DNA of 64,000 nucleotides from Lutraria lutraria (taxonomy: Eukaryota; Mollusca; Bivalvia; Venerida; Mactridae). Under the pieces are notes generated by a model, which worked only from the letters and a program-made list of their open reading frames with translations, ran no database searches and was not told where the DNA came from. Shown here piece by piece: positions 25,440 to 36,583 of this stretch. Position 1 is the stretch's first letter; each line of letters starts with the position of its first letter. The DNA lies in assembly GCA_964023205.1 (NCBI GenBank), contig OZ026842.1, positions 34,363,501-34,427,500 on the forward strand, read 5' to 3'. The position numbers were made by a program, and so were the translations under genes.

Positions 25440-26393
25440 TGTAATAGGGGGTGGGTGTATGGGTGTGTAAATCCCAGCTAGCCAACCTCACAAGTATCAA
25501 CAACGACAAGGTAGTTCGACATCAATCTATTTTATATATAATGTACGTCTAATGTCTAATGTCTAATATAGACCCTAAAATATAAAACAAGCATTATAGA
25601 CAATAATAAAACACCAAATACTAAATACAATACATAGCACAAAACACCACAATACAAACAATGATTCCAGTGGCCAATATCATTACCTTCAAAGCATTAC
25701 ATACATATACTTTACATATGCACAATTAAGTTACTTACAAGAACAAATACAATCACATAGTACAAAATACATGAACCACATAACACATCACATATATATA
25801 CAAACTCACCGTTTGTGGAACGGGATCCACTAAACAACTCTCTCAACTTCTCTCCGTGTAAACAATAATCTAAACTCTGAAATGTGAGAATTCATTAGTG
25901 ATAAAAGGGTGTGCAAGATATTACAGTATGGACAGAATAATAGACTAGTAAATGGTTACAAACAAGGGAAAGTCAGCATACTGCCATTTATTACAACAAA
26001 GCAATAGATCTTATTACAATAATTAATTACTTGAATTAATTACTAGAAAACTATACTTATGATAACTCATCATACTTAAGTTAGATAGAGAAGCAATATT
26101 AAAGTTACCAAATATACAACTCATAAAACATCTGATCTCAGTCTGGAGCATACAAAAACCAGTCCTGGCAATTCAAATTCTAATGTGCAACTCATCATTA
26201 CACATAACTTAGGGGATTAATAAAATCAACTGAAATCTATTCAGTCATGCAAGACTGACCACTGAACCATCAAGGGGAACAACTTACCACTGAACATAAG
26301 ATCATTAAAGGGAGATAATTGAACACATATATAGATATAAAAGAACACAATAAAACTCAAACTCAATAGACACCAAAGTCTGACCCCGTCACA
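25440..26393 (-). repeat. 5' LTR of the retrotransposon
   Basis: The 954-bp partner of 16177-17130, which it matches base for base as far as I can read. It is followed at 26394 by the TGTA target duplication. Confidence 0.95.
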
Positions 26394-27039
26394 TGTATAA
26401 AACATATCACAGACAACCGCATGTCTTGTGTCAATATAACAATTTACCTGCATACATGGTTTATGCAGTCAATACTGTTTTGAGAAGACACCCTATGAAC
26501 AGAGACCAAATGTCTCCAAACATTGCATTGTTTGGTTTTCAGACTTTTATATTGATAGTTTATTTGTACGTCTGAATAAAGACCATTTCAACTACAGAGA
26601 ACCAAAGTTTCACTTTCCCAAAATGTATCTAACGAACTGGTTTAGTTGTAATTTTTGTTGAAGGCAATCATTTGGTTATAACAGTTTTACTATTGTATAC
26701 ATGGCAAAGATGCATATTACTGTGGTTTGTTAAAGAGTGCCTGTGGCCCAGTATTGCTGACTTGAGCTCTACTGTTTTACTATGAGATTGAGCTGTGTTT
26801 TGTTTATTTGATATGCATGTTTTGTGCATGTGATAACAATCTATGAAACTTATGTTGATGGTATGACAATAAAATTGTTTGACGTACATGATGGTAATGT
26901 CATTTTTTACCAACCCTAAAAATGCTCAGTCCCTTTGGCTTTTACATTGACACAGTCTGTTCTCTTTTGTCACAAAGTACTGAAACTTGAGTTTGGGACC
27001 ATTTGACTTTCCTATCGGGGGGTTTGTCCGTGTGCTTTT

Positions 27040-27410
27040 CGTTGACAAGTTCTTTGTAATAATTGACCTGCAGGCTTTCATTGACAATTTCTGTCAAATA
27101 AACCATTCTATTGGATTTTACCGTTCAAAATCAGGCTAGTGGAGCACATGCATTTAGACATTGAGTTTGGTGATATCTGTTCAATAATATTTTGAATCAA
27201 GTTATCAGTCTACCACCTCTGATAAGATGAGATGGCGAAGTTGCAACAAAATTACTGCAGAAATGAGTTGTTACGGAAGCTCTGCTGAATAAGTGGTAAT
27301 TAGCATTTTAAAGTTAGACATGATGTTAAAATAATCGTTTTACTAACGAATTGTGCAGAGCTTACTTCATTAGTGCTTCCGGGCTGCCTACTAGTACTTG
27401 TCTGTCCTCA
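27040..27410 (+). repeat. Left copy of a diverged 370-bp direct repeat
   Basis: Shares an ordered series of blocks with 28290-28650: ATTGACC..GGCTTTCA.TG, CAATTGGATTTT-like, CAGGCT.GT.GAGCACA, AAGTTG..GGTTGCAACAA, CCGCAGAAA.GAGTTGTTACG, AAAATAGTCGTTTT and CTACCTACTAGT-like segments. Identity looks roughly 70%. No coding potential is shared. Confidence 0.65.
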
Positions 27411-27969
27411 TTCATTCCACATGGCGTTAACCTATTAGATAATATTTCTGTTATCACACATATTGACAAAATCTGCCCAACAGGAAGCGGAACACTTGGC
27501 TTGACGAAACGTAATGTCAAAACTAAAAACAAAACGGCTGAAGAAGCTGTATACAAAATTCTTGTCAGGTCCTCCCGGTCAGACGACCCTACACTAAACA
27601 AAACATAAGGTAGAAAGGGTACATAAAAGAATAATTAGACGGGTACATATTATAACAACTATTCCACATACGATAGTGTCTCAGATATGCAAAATCCACT
27701 TGGTTTAAGAGCCACAGAGAACAGATGCTAAATTAAAAATGTAGTAATGTTTTACAAAATTGTATATTCACTTATAGCTATTCCTGTCTGAAATTATTTC
27801 GAAAAAAGGAGAATGGCTCGTCATATACACCCCCTTGCATGTATTAACAAATCCATACAGTTGCTAATTATTATGATAGTCTTCATTCCTTAAATCCTTC
27901 AGTCAGGCAGTATGCCAATTTGCCTACTACTAGTTGCAGCAGATGTGTTCTAAAACTCTTGTCTGTATA

Positions 27970-28167
27970 CTGTTTTTTCATTTATTTTCGTTGGGCTCAA
28001 TTTTCGTGGTTTTTACTTCAACAGCTATTTTTAGGGGATATAAATTCGTGGATTTTGATTTTTGAAAAGAAATACCTTATCTCTGCATTTAAATTCGTGG
28101 GGATTTGATTTCGCGGGTGGGCCGACCCACGAAATTAAATCCCCAACGAAAATTAATGATTCCACAG
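27970..28167. mobile_element. MITE family E, 198 bp, TA-flanked
   Basis: The ends are CTGTTTTTTCATTTATTTTCGTTGG and its complement CCAACGAAAATTAATGATTCCACAG, with TA on both sides. The interior repeats 'aaattcgtgg(g)gatttgattt' in opposing orientations, ending with CACGAAATTAAATCCCC. It is non-coding. Confidence 0.75.
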
Positions 28168-28289
28168 TATTTAACACTTAACTGTTTTTTTATTCTCACC
28201 TTATTACTTAGCCGTCCCAGTGTCAATACTTTTGTAAAAAGTCATTCTCTTGCAATGACTGTGCGTCTGCTAATAATACCCGAAAGGGA

Positions 28290-28650
28290 TGTTAAGCTGT
28301 GCGATCGCAGATTGATAGATATTGACCAGTTGGCTTTCACTGTCTGTTGAAATAACCATTCAATTGGATTTTTACTGTTTAAGAACAGGCTGGTTGAGCA
28401 CAGACATGTTAAAGAGATTTTTACTTTTTTTTTGACATTGAGATATGTGATATTTGTTGGCAAAGTTGTGGGTTGCAACAATGTAACCGCAGAAACGAGT
28501 TGTTACGCAAGGTTTGCTAAGAAAAGGTAATTTGCCTTATTGAATTTAAGTTATCTATAATTCCATGCTCTTAAAATAGTCGTTTTCTGACTCATTGTGA
28601 AGGGCGCACTTACTAGAGCTGTCGGACTACCTACTAGTGATTGGTGATCT
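28290..28650 (+). repeat. Right copy of a diverged 370-bp direct repeat
   Basis: Second copy of the 27040-27410 unit in the same orientation, about 1.25 kb downstream. It is either an old local duplication or two insertions of the same mobile family. It ends at a CTACCTACTAGTGATTGG segment that runs into a tRNA-like stretch. Confidence 0.65.
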
Positions 28651-28980
28651 AGTAGTGATTAAATCGCTACTTAACGATGGTTCAAATCCCGGCTCCGTCT
28701 TTCGATACTTGGGATGACTTTTCAGGGTCACCACCCCAACGCTCGAGACAAATACTCTGTTAAGAAAATTACAGGCCCTGTATTTTAACACGTTTTTGGC
28801 ACGAAAGTTGGGATGGGTGAGGCAGGTTTCGATGCTTTATATTGGACACGATGAAGAACCAAGAAAAAAATATTCGAAATGAGTAGGGATATAAATGCCC
28901 GGTTCTTCTATCTTTCCTACCTATGGGGCGGCTCTGATTTTACCTATATTATATTAAGCAATAACATCCAAGTAAGAAGT

Positions 28981-29120
28981 AAACGTCGCTGTACGAATAA
29001 AACGTCGTGGAGATATGGTATATGTACACCGGTTGTACGTCATTGACGTCGCAAGAGAACGTCGCATAGTGATAACGTCATTAGTATATAAACGTTAGTA
29101 GTCGACAGCAGCGCATTCAG
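28981..29120 (+). promoter_or_regulatory. TATA promoter with a cluster of six ACGTC (CRE/ATF-like) cores
   Basis: ACGTC cores start at about 28983, 29002, 29037, 29046, 29059 and 29075. The central ones form TACGTCATTGACGTCG, a doubled CRE. A clear TATATAAA lies at 29085-29092. An initiator-like CATTCAG lies at 29114-29120, about 30 bases downstream. The gene's ATG follows at 29172. bZIP (CREB/ATF/XBP1-like) control is inferred from the motifs. Confidence 0.75.
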
Positions 29121-29171
29121 AAGCAGAAAATATCATCACTTATTTTGTTTTATCTGAGTATATATCTACAA

Positions 29172-30675
29172 ATGTTTAAGTAAGTAAAATCAAATTTATT
29201 TTACGAAACCTAAATTGAAATTGGTGTTTAGCTCTAGATCCAATAAAAAAGTTACGGACATTCAATAAGGAAATCTGCGTTATTTTCTTTTTTTTTTGTG
29301 ACATTAAATTATTGATAACAAACGTTTTATTTTTGTTTACGAGCAATATACTAAACTAAGCCTTTATGTGCTAGAATTATTCCAAATAGCCATCTATCAA
29401 TATTTATCTGATTAAATAAAATCTGCAAACTTTGATATTATTATGCTATATATACTGTATATGGATATATCATAAGAAATATTGTAATCATGTATTAATT
29501 TATTTGTCATTCTTTTTTTCCCAGTTTTTCTGCAATTAAGTTACAAGACGTATTGTGTTCACAAACCAATCTCTTTAATTCTCTCCACGGGGCTGGTGAC
29601 TCCCTGTACGAGGAGAAGGATTTAACAATGGGTATCTTTAGGGAACGAAGATCAGGTATGTTGCATTGACAATAAATGCTTTTAAACTACATGTTGTTCA
29701 TTGTTTAGTTTTAATACAATTTTGAATAAAGCAAAACTATTTAGAAAACAATTGAAAAATAGCTGTAAAATGTGTACTAAAACATCAGATTTTTCTTGGA
29801 AGTCTACATTTCAAACATTGTCTATGCGGACGGAGCAACGCCTCCCATGTATACCTCTCCATTGTCCCGAGCCTATAATCTTCAGCAATAATTAGGTTCT
29901 TCTACTAGTATGTAAATCAAATACTTAGTATATTGTATTTACAAATGTATATATATTTATCACTTCAGGAACGGATAGATTAATAACAAAGACCTTTGTT
30001 TCCCAGACATCAGTCACCACCAATGATAACACAGATATTTTGCTGGATTGCCAAGCATCACCAAATCACAGACAGCATCGTGCCACAGCAGAGGATGTTT
30101 TCCAGAGATACAAACTTACAAATACCATCGGTAAGTACAATGCAATAATACAATACAAATATCTTATTGCATGAAAACATAACATGCTTTGCTATAAACA
30201 AACATTATAACAAAAGAAGTAAGTACATGTAATAAGTTACTAATAACATTCGATATAACATAGTGCATGCGCAGTCAGAGTTGAATTGGATTTATGTGAC
30301 AGCGTGATAATCTAATCCGCTCCCTTAAGGTGACAAATCCAACAAGTGTACGAATTGAGTTAATTACTGATGAACATTATGTGAATAAAAAAAACTACAG
30401 AAGTAAAATCAAAATTATTATTGGTCTACTAGTATAAAATACACCTTAACTTTTTTATATGATGCGCAGTGTTGGAAATTAATCGACTTTCTTATATATT
30501 TTCAGGCCCACAATGGACACAATGGCGAGCACCTAAGGTTGTAACTGACCAAGAAATCCCATTGCCACCATCTCCTGAGGTACCATACGGGGAAATCATG
30601 ATTGATTTACACGAGGAAAAGATGGAGTGTTTATGCTATACCTTTGATGAGGCCCCAATGTCTGCCACTTATTGA
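29172..30675 (+). CDS. Unrecognised 156-residue protein, 4 exons
   Basis: Exons 29172-29179, 29525-29655, 29969-30130 and 30506-30675 join in phase across GT-AG introns to 156 residues. The 8-base first coding exon (ATG TTT AA) is followed by a strong GTAAGT donor. I do not recognise the family. There is no obvious signal peptide or membrane segment. The protein starts with a polar N-terminus (MFNFSAIKLQDV), passes through a basic FRERRSG patch and a Thr/Asn-rich middle, then GPQWTQWRAPK, a proline-rich IPLPPSPEVPYG and an acidic, cysteine-bearing tail ending DEAPMSATY. The promoter has a TATA box and six ACGTC cores, which suggests an inducible gene. Clean splice signals and phase support it as real; function is unknown. 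Confidence 0.75.
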
Positions 30676-30959
30676 ATGCTTGTTGTTAGATAATTGTGAT
30701 ATATATTCATCTTTTGGTGTCTGAAGTGTGGCGAAATTTACATAGCTATACTATTGTAGATACAAATTATATTTAAGCAACCACTTACATGACTTGTTTG
30801 TTTTTAAAATATTCAAAGGGATTTTATCAATGTGAAACGATTCATTCGATAAAACAATTAAACGACACATCATAATGCTAATACTGGGAGAGCTTGTAAG
30901 TTTTAAATCTACATAACAGCACACTAACAAACTTAATATTGCGTGCTACACAAATAGCA

Positions 30960-31320
30960 TTTGTCATTAAATCATTTACAGTAACACACAGCCATTATTC
31001 GTCAATGAATACACACATCCATTATGCATCACTAAATACACACAGTCAATGTTCATTAAAAGATACACACAATTATCATTCATTAATGAATACATACAGT
31101 CACTATTCATCAATGATTACACACAGTCATTATTCATCAATGTCAATATTCATTACAAAAGAAATACTTAGTACAAATCATTATTCATCAATAAATAGGC
31201 ACATTCATTAGTCATTTATACACACAATCATTATTCATTAATAACAACACACAGTCAATATTAATGAATAAATACGCACAATAATCATTTATCAATAAAT
31301 ACACATTATTATTATCGATC
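30960..31320 (+). repeat. Minisatellite of about 27-bp units
   Basis: Roughly a dozen degenerate copies of a unit like ACACAGTCATTATTCATCAATGAAT run in tandem, with variable length. Open frames through it on both strands (rich in HSHYSSMNT-like repeats) are products of the repeat and not a gene. It lies 300 bp downstream of the unrecognised 4-exon gene. Confidence 0.85.
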
Positions 31321-32391
31321 TCATATTGCATCGTGTACGAATGAACACACGATACATGGTCAAGGGTAACAAGCACACATATATGTTTATTCGGTAATTT
31401 GACAATCTTGTAAAGGACTAGGACAATCATAGTTATTTCTATTTGTTTTCTCTACAAACACATGCTGCTCATATCATTTATGATTTTCGTCATACTAATT
31501 AGAATTCATTCAACAGCATTGTTCATGAAGAAACGTTTAAAGGGAAGAAAATAAAGATAAGCATCAAACAGCTACGTTAATATTTACACAGCGAACAATG
31601 AAAAGTGTGTTCCACACGATACAAACAAGTGCTTCGTATTTGCTTTCCTACTGTGTTGTTTGCACAGACGTCCGAGGATGAGTCCAGGTAGCAAATAATT
31701 AGGTTAACAAGCAAATAATTATGACAAAGTTCGAGCGTCATTGGAATTGACAAAAAGTAAAATTCATCGAAAGAGATTTACGAAACTAGACAATAATCTG
31801 GTGTGTAGATTCAAATACTTATCTAAACTTAGCACTTATGGAAACAAAGTTTATGTCATTCACTGAGCCGTTTTAATGGATATATCATAGCTTAGATACC
31901 GCTTTTTTACGCTAGATTTGTTTTATTTCTAAGACATAATTATGCCACTGGGCATATTTTACCACAGTTAGCTTTTGTATGATGAGCTGTGTAGTCTGGT
32001 ATAGTTAAATTCGCGGGCTAAAAAGTGACTGTTGTTCAGTGGTCTTTAACTCATGGTCGTTAGTCACTTCCTCAAAGTTTTAAACTTTTTACACACTGGA
32101 AAAACATCCCTTACACAACAAGTTCTTTTCATTCATACAATAAGCTGATTAACTTCTGAAAAATAATTGTATTTTGCAGTTATTTTTTAATACGTTTAGT
32201 TTAAGTTTCTGTATTGAATTGTTCTCTTTTTACACGAAATGTCCGTTTGTATATAATGCTGTATATACATCATTACTATTTTCATGTAACATCTTGTTCT
32301 TCATATAGCTAATAAATAAAAGAAAGACTGCCAACTAATATTTTTAAAAATATGTCTTACACGCAACTTTTTATAGTCAACACAGTGTCAT
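31321..32391. other. Gene-free spacer
   Basis: AT-rich sequence between the minisatellite and the stop codon of the fibrinogen-domain gene. The left part of 32.2-32.4 kb is presumably that gene's 3' UTR. Nothing else is recognisable. Confidence 0.4.
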
Positions 32392-34344
32392 TTACGGTAG
32401 AAGGCGCTTTATTTTCATTGTGGTTGACTTGAGTGAATGATATTGACTCCAGCATCCGCTCCAAATAATTCCGGTTCCAAACAGTGTACTACTTCCTATC
32501 ACATAACGTCCATTCAAATTGCTCTGGTAACAATTTTTGTACCACCAAGCTCCCATAGATACCTGAGCACAATGCATGAATGTGTTTCCATGATCAGCGT
32601 CAAAAGTTGAAAAAGGCATTCCATTGTGGTAGGCAAGGGCATCAGAACAACTGCTGTTTATGTGGGAAACATTCAACGTATAATACGAAGATTCGTCGCC
32701 GATTGAGAAATCGTAAAAAGCAGATGCAGAGACAGGAACCACATCTCCAAATGTTTCCAGTTCAATCCGCAACTGGTTCCGTGTTCGTGTCAACATGTGA
32801 ATGAACTCTAGTCCAAGCCAATACTCGCCCGACTTATTGCCGAAACCGCTCTTATAGGAGTCCCAGTTGCGATAGAAATCTACCTCACCATTGATTCGTC
32901 GTTGAATTATTGTCCATCCACCGTTGGTCATATCGCAATACACATCAACACCAAATGAGTCATTCGCTGGATTGATTCTGTAAACTCCGTCTTTTCTTTC
33001 GAATTCGTTATAAATGTCAAGACAATCACGGAACGTCCCCGTCCATGGCTGGAAGAAGTAAAATAATATGAAGAATGAAATATGTAAAAAATTATACTAA
33101 CATTATCCCAATTTCTGCTACTATAATTAATCCATACATTATTCCGGGATAAAACATGCTTGGTTTGTTGTTCCTTTTTACACAACCATTTATAATGGCT
33201 TATGACGTCTTTGTTTTTGTGCAAAGGAAAATATCTAAGCGCTGACTGATAATGTAAGTCTTGTCGCTTCCAGGAAAAGTAAATACTCTTGGTAAAATCG
33301 AAATGGTAAGTTCGTTCGCAAAGTAATTTACCATTTCTAAGTATGCGATCGTAATGCATTTTGTATACATGTAATTAAGTCCTGCGCCCCGAAGTTCGGC
33401 CATATTTAAATCGATTCAAAACCCTTAAATTGCGCGATCATAATTTTTAAGTGAATTACTCTACATATGTATTTTACTAACCGTGTTCGGTCGGTTGGTA
33501 TGGGATAACGCTTTAAGCAAAAGTATCGAGCTCTGCGTTTTGTAAAATTCCCTACAAAAATGGACTCATTTGTTAGTATGAAAAAGCTGTTAGTTCAAGC
33601 CAATCTTGTCATTCCACGAAATTGAACACGCAAAATTACTCGGAACACTAAAATATCTTTTACAAAATTGGTTGAACGTATTTTTAATAAGTAAATCAAA
33701 TCTAACATTAACTGATCCTCATGAATGTCACTGTTAATATGTACGTTGTAGCTATTACAGTTTCTGGCTATCCACCACTAGCCTTCCACACGCCGCTACC
33801 GCTGTGAGCACGATTCCTATCAGGTGGGGGGGGGGGCAGACAAAATCACATGCGAGGAAGCCATCCATTTGGGTCACGGAAGATACATGTAGATCGTTCT
33901 ATCAATGTGTACGCCACAGTCTTCTTAGAAAATTGTCCAAATGTACTGTTGATTGACTTTTAATCTTTGAGAGAAATATGAATACTATTCTAAGGAGATA
34001 ACACTACTTAAAGTATACCTTACCTTTGATAATTCTTTCCATTCAGTCTGAGTCAAAACAATATCAGTAAGGGTTGTTGAGTTGGCTTGGAATACCATGT
34101 TCATGTTGCAATGACATATCCTAGCTGATTTCACGTAGTAAAATGATTCATGGTTGGCGCAGAGAACACCACAGCGCATCATTGACGTACTCTGAAATGT
34201 TCTATTAACGACCATAAATTCTACGTGATCAACGTTCTTTGATATTTTTAAAGTCTGTTTGACGAGAGCATACGAAACATTTTTGGAGACACACATGAAA
34301 ATAACACAACGCAACACAGCCAAGAATATGTCGATCGCATCCAT
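32392..34344 (-). CDS. Secreted fibrinogen-related (FReD) protein
   Basis: Two coding exons on the minus strand, 34344-34024 and 33048-32392, join in phase 0 to 325 residues. The first encodes a hydrophobic signal-peptide-like start (MDAIDIFLAVLRCVIFMCV) and a region with clustered cysteines (CGVLCANHESFYYV...CHC) resembling a degenerate PAN/apple module. The second encodes a full fibrinogen C-terminal domain of about 218 residues: TFRDCLDIY, CDMTNGGWTIIQRR, EYWLGLEFIH, the calcium-site-like STFDADHGN, and GAWWYKNCYQSNLNGRY near the end. In molluscs such proteins are usually secreted lectins of innate immunity, and the family is large. That role is inferred from the family; the ligand is unknown. 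The stop is at 32392-32394. Confidence 0.88.
33800..33840 (+). repeat. Poly-G tract in the FReD intron
   Basis: A run of about ten G near 33825 lies in the intron of the fibrinogen-related gene. A similar run of about 15 G is at 1014-1029 in the last SERP1 intron. Both are simple homopolymers prone to length error. Confidence 0.5.
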
Positions 34345-34997
34345 TACGCCAGTATGAACTGAGAAATACCCGAATGAATGATTATTGTCTTTTAGCTAGG
34401 TGATACTCAGTGGCGCCACCTATGGTATATTTTCATCAATTTTAATCAGTTATTGACACGCTCAGCAAGCGGCTTCAAATGGTGCTATTTGCAATTCTTA
34501 ATCAAATAAAATGGTTGTTAGCAGCGAATTTATAATAAGTACAAAAGCGGATAATTAATTTAATTTAATTGGCCACAGATAAATTTGTATAAGAAACAAT
34601 ACGATGAATACATAGAAATGTGCACGAGTCAATGCGTGCATATTAAAGTGGTTCAAATATTATTACGGACAAAAAGGGGATGAACTGACGAGCAATGATT
34701 GTGTCAAGAACATTCTGACAGTCTTCCAGTTCAGTATTCCACAAGGCACATAATGTTTGCTGTAAATGAGATTGTTTACATGGATACACTTAATTGTTCT
34801 CAAACGATATGCTATAGACAGAAGTGCATTTCCATGACTGATGGTTGCGTTCTAAATTTCATGCAGAATCCGTTGTATTACAGAACTAAATAATGCCGTA
34901 CTTTCCCTTTTATAAGGGGAGGTAAATTTTCAATTGTTTTGTTAATCTATATTAAGCTGGTTCGTTCCAATTCTGGTTGCAGTGCTCTAAAAACGTA
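34345..34997. other. Upstream region of the FReD gene
   Basis: The 5' flank of the fibrinogen-related gene should hold its promoter, but no clear TATA or initiator stands out. No other gene is seen up to the MITE copy at 34998. Confidence 0.35.
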
Positions 34998-35236
34998 CAG
35001 TGCAATCTCTCCAAAGCAACACCAACAGGGAGTAGCAAAATTATGTAGTTTGGTTCCCGTCGTACTATAGTATTGTTTTAGGATTGATAAAGGGCAGGTA
35101 ATCCAGACTACAAAATTATGTTGTTGTTGAGAATTTGTTGCTATAGAGAGGTTAAATCGTACAGTTGGTAAAAGTCATGCTGTTGTATGAGGGATGTTGT
35201 TGCTCAAGAGAGGGCCGCTCTGGAGAGTTTGCACTG
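34998..35236 (+). mobile_element. MITE family A copy with internal insertion
   Basis: Starts CAGTGCAATCTCTCCAAAGC after TA and ends GGAGAGTTTGCACTG. Compared with the copy at 13559-13723 it carries about 70 extra bases in the middle (about 35050-35110). Orientation is the same as the eIF2A intron copy. Confidence 0.8.
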
Positions 35237-35519
35237 TTAGTATATACTCGGAGCCAATGAAAAGTCCCCACTGAATAAAATCATAATGGAAATAAAATGA
35301 ATGAAGCAAAAGCCTAAATGCGGTATGATTGAAAAGAGGAATAAAACAGCAAAAAGTTTATTAAAGCTAAGATACAAGTCAATTCCTTGTAGAGCGTTTG
35401 TCCCTCTTGAAAACGCGAGGGTAATAAACCAAATGTCACTGATCTCAATAGCGGGTATGTCCACCGGTGACGTCGATGACTGCCTGTGTCATACATCGCA
35501 TACTTCGAATTAGACGTTG

Positions 35520-36343
35520 TATACGGAACTGGGGAAAAGCGTCCCATTCTTCAGTAAGTGCTGCGATCAGCTCTTGACGAGTGTTAATGTGGCGACGGCC
35601 GTCATAAACTCGACGTCCAATTTTGTCTCACAAGTGTTCGATAGGATTAAGATCTAGAGAAAACGCTGGCCATGGTAGAACATTGTTGTCATTTTCCTGT
35701 AGATATGTCACCGTTAGTCTAGCAGAATGCGGCTTGGCATTACCAGGCTGGAAAACTGTGACGTCATTGTGGTTTTGAAGAAATGGAATCATTGTTAGTT
35801 GTAACACCTCATCAACGTAACGTCTCACCGTCAGACTTTTGTCAATGAAGACAAGGACTGTCTTGTGTCTCCAGGAGATGCCTGCCTGTATCATAACGCT
35901 GCAACCTCCCAGCGAGGGTCTTCACATGTACACTAGTTCATGTATCGTTCACATGGACGTCGCCATACTTTTTGCATCGTTCATAGCAGCAGCGCTGCTG
36001 TCAAAGCGAAATCGTCTTCATCAGTGAATAGTACATTTCGCTATTGTTTGCACCATGATAACTTGTTGCCGCGTCTCGTTGGCGTCAACATATTCCCGCG
36101 GTAAGCGCTATATGCCATCAAACCGGAATTGTGTAAACGCCGGCGCACTGTCGATACACTCATCCGATATCCGTTTGTTCCACGAGTATCTCGTGTTGTT
36201 TGTACGGCTGAGGTAAAGCGATCGCGGAGATTTCTTATCGTCTTGTGGGAGCAACGAAAAGCACATGATACGGCACGATAGGACGTTCCTGCTGAAACCA
36301 TACCAATAGCCTCGTGACGTTCGGCGTCACTAGGACGTCCCAT
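35520..36343 (-). pseudogene. Broken Tc1-like transposase
   Basis: The start is intact at 36343 (MGRPSDAERHEAIGMVSAG), with a paired-like helix-turn-helix (YRAVSCAFRCSHKTIRNL) and the Tc1 signature STVRRRLHNSGL. A stop follows at 36041. A second fragment, 35894-35628, carries the catalytic-domain end: VTVFQPGNAKPHSA, NVLPWPAFSLDLNPIEHL, then a stop. Sequence between the two helix-turn-helix parts appears deleted, and the frame is lost between fragments. Tc1/mariner transposases are normally about 340 residues in one frame, so this is a fossil. It lies between two inverted MITE family A copies. Confidence 0.85.
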
Positions 36344-36583
36344 TTTAGCGGAGCGATATATTTTTCGTTGATTTTCGCGTTATTTCCTGTACTGCGCCGA
36401 TGATATTGTGTGTTAAGTGATGCAATTTACATGACTGCAATGCTGGATCATTTACAAATCCGAGAAGTCAGTAATGTTACATTTTGCTGTCATTGAATAT
36501 TAAAAGACGTCGAGCGAACTCAGTAGGGGTGGCAATTTCCAATGCCCAAAAATGAGACATTTTTCTCTATTATTATGTATATA

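Larger units (their letters stand above)
16177..26393 (-). mobile_element. Complete Ty3/gypsy-type LTR retrotransposon
   Basis: A 10,217-bp element read on the minus strand: 5' LTR 26393-25440, primer binding site at 25437-25420, a long leader, gag 23192-22041, pol to 17548, a purine-rich tract and 3' LTR 17130-16177. The LTRs are both 954 bp, and I see no difference between them when reading both. The flanks carry TGTA at 16173-16176 and 26394-26397, a 4-bp target duplication. Domain order is protease, reverse transcriptase, RNase H, integrase, which is the Ty3/gypsy order. No envelope gene is present. Intact frames and matching LTRs suggest a recent insertion. Confidence 0.96.
26394..28980. 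other. Gene-free repeat-rich region
   Basis: The segment 26394-26580 continues the pre-insertion 3' flank of eIF2A and has AATAAA at 26575-26580. The rest contains a diverged direct repeat (27040-27410 and 28290-28650) around a MITE at 27970-28167. A tRNA-like B box (GGTTCAAATCCCGG) occurs near 28680. No open frame looks like a real gene. Confidence 0.5.

Noticed and set aside
27351..27608. Overlapping 85- and 79-codon open frames on both strands
   Set aside because: They overlap one end of the 370-bp direct repeat, have no family features and no splice context.
30960..31320. Possible CRISPR-like array
   Set aside because: Units are contiguous tandem repeats without unique spacers, in an animal genome.
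30939..31430. Open frames rich in HSHYSSMNT-like repeats
   Set aside because: They are translations of the 27-bp minisatellite, not protein genes.
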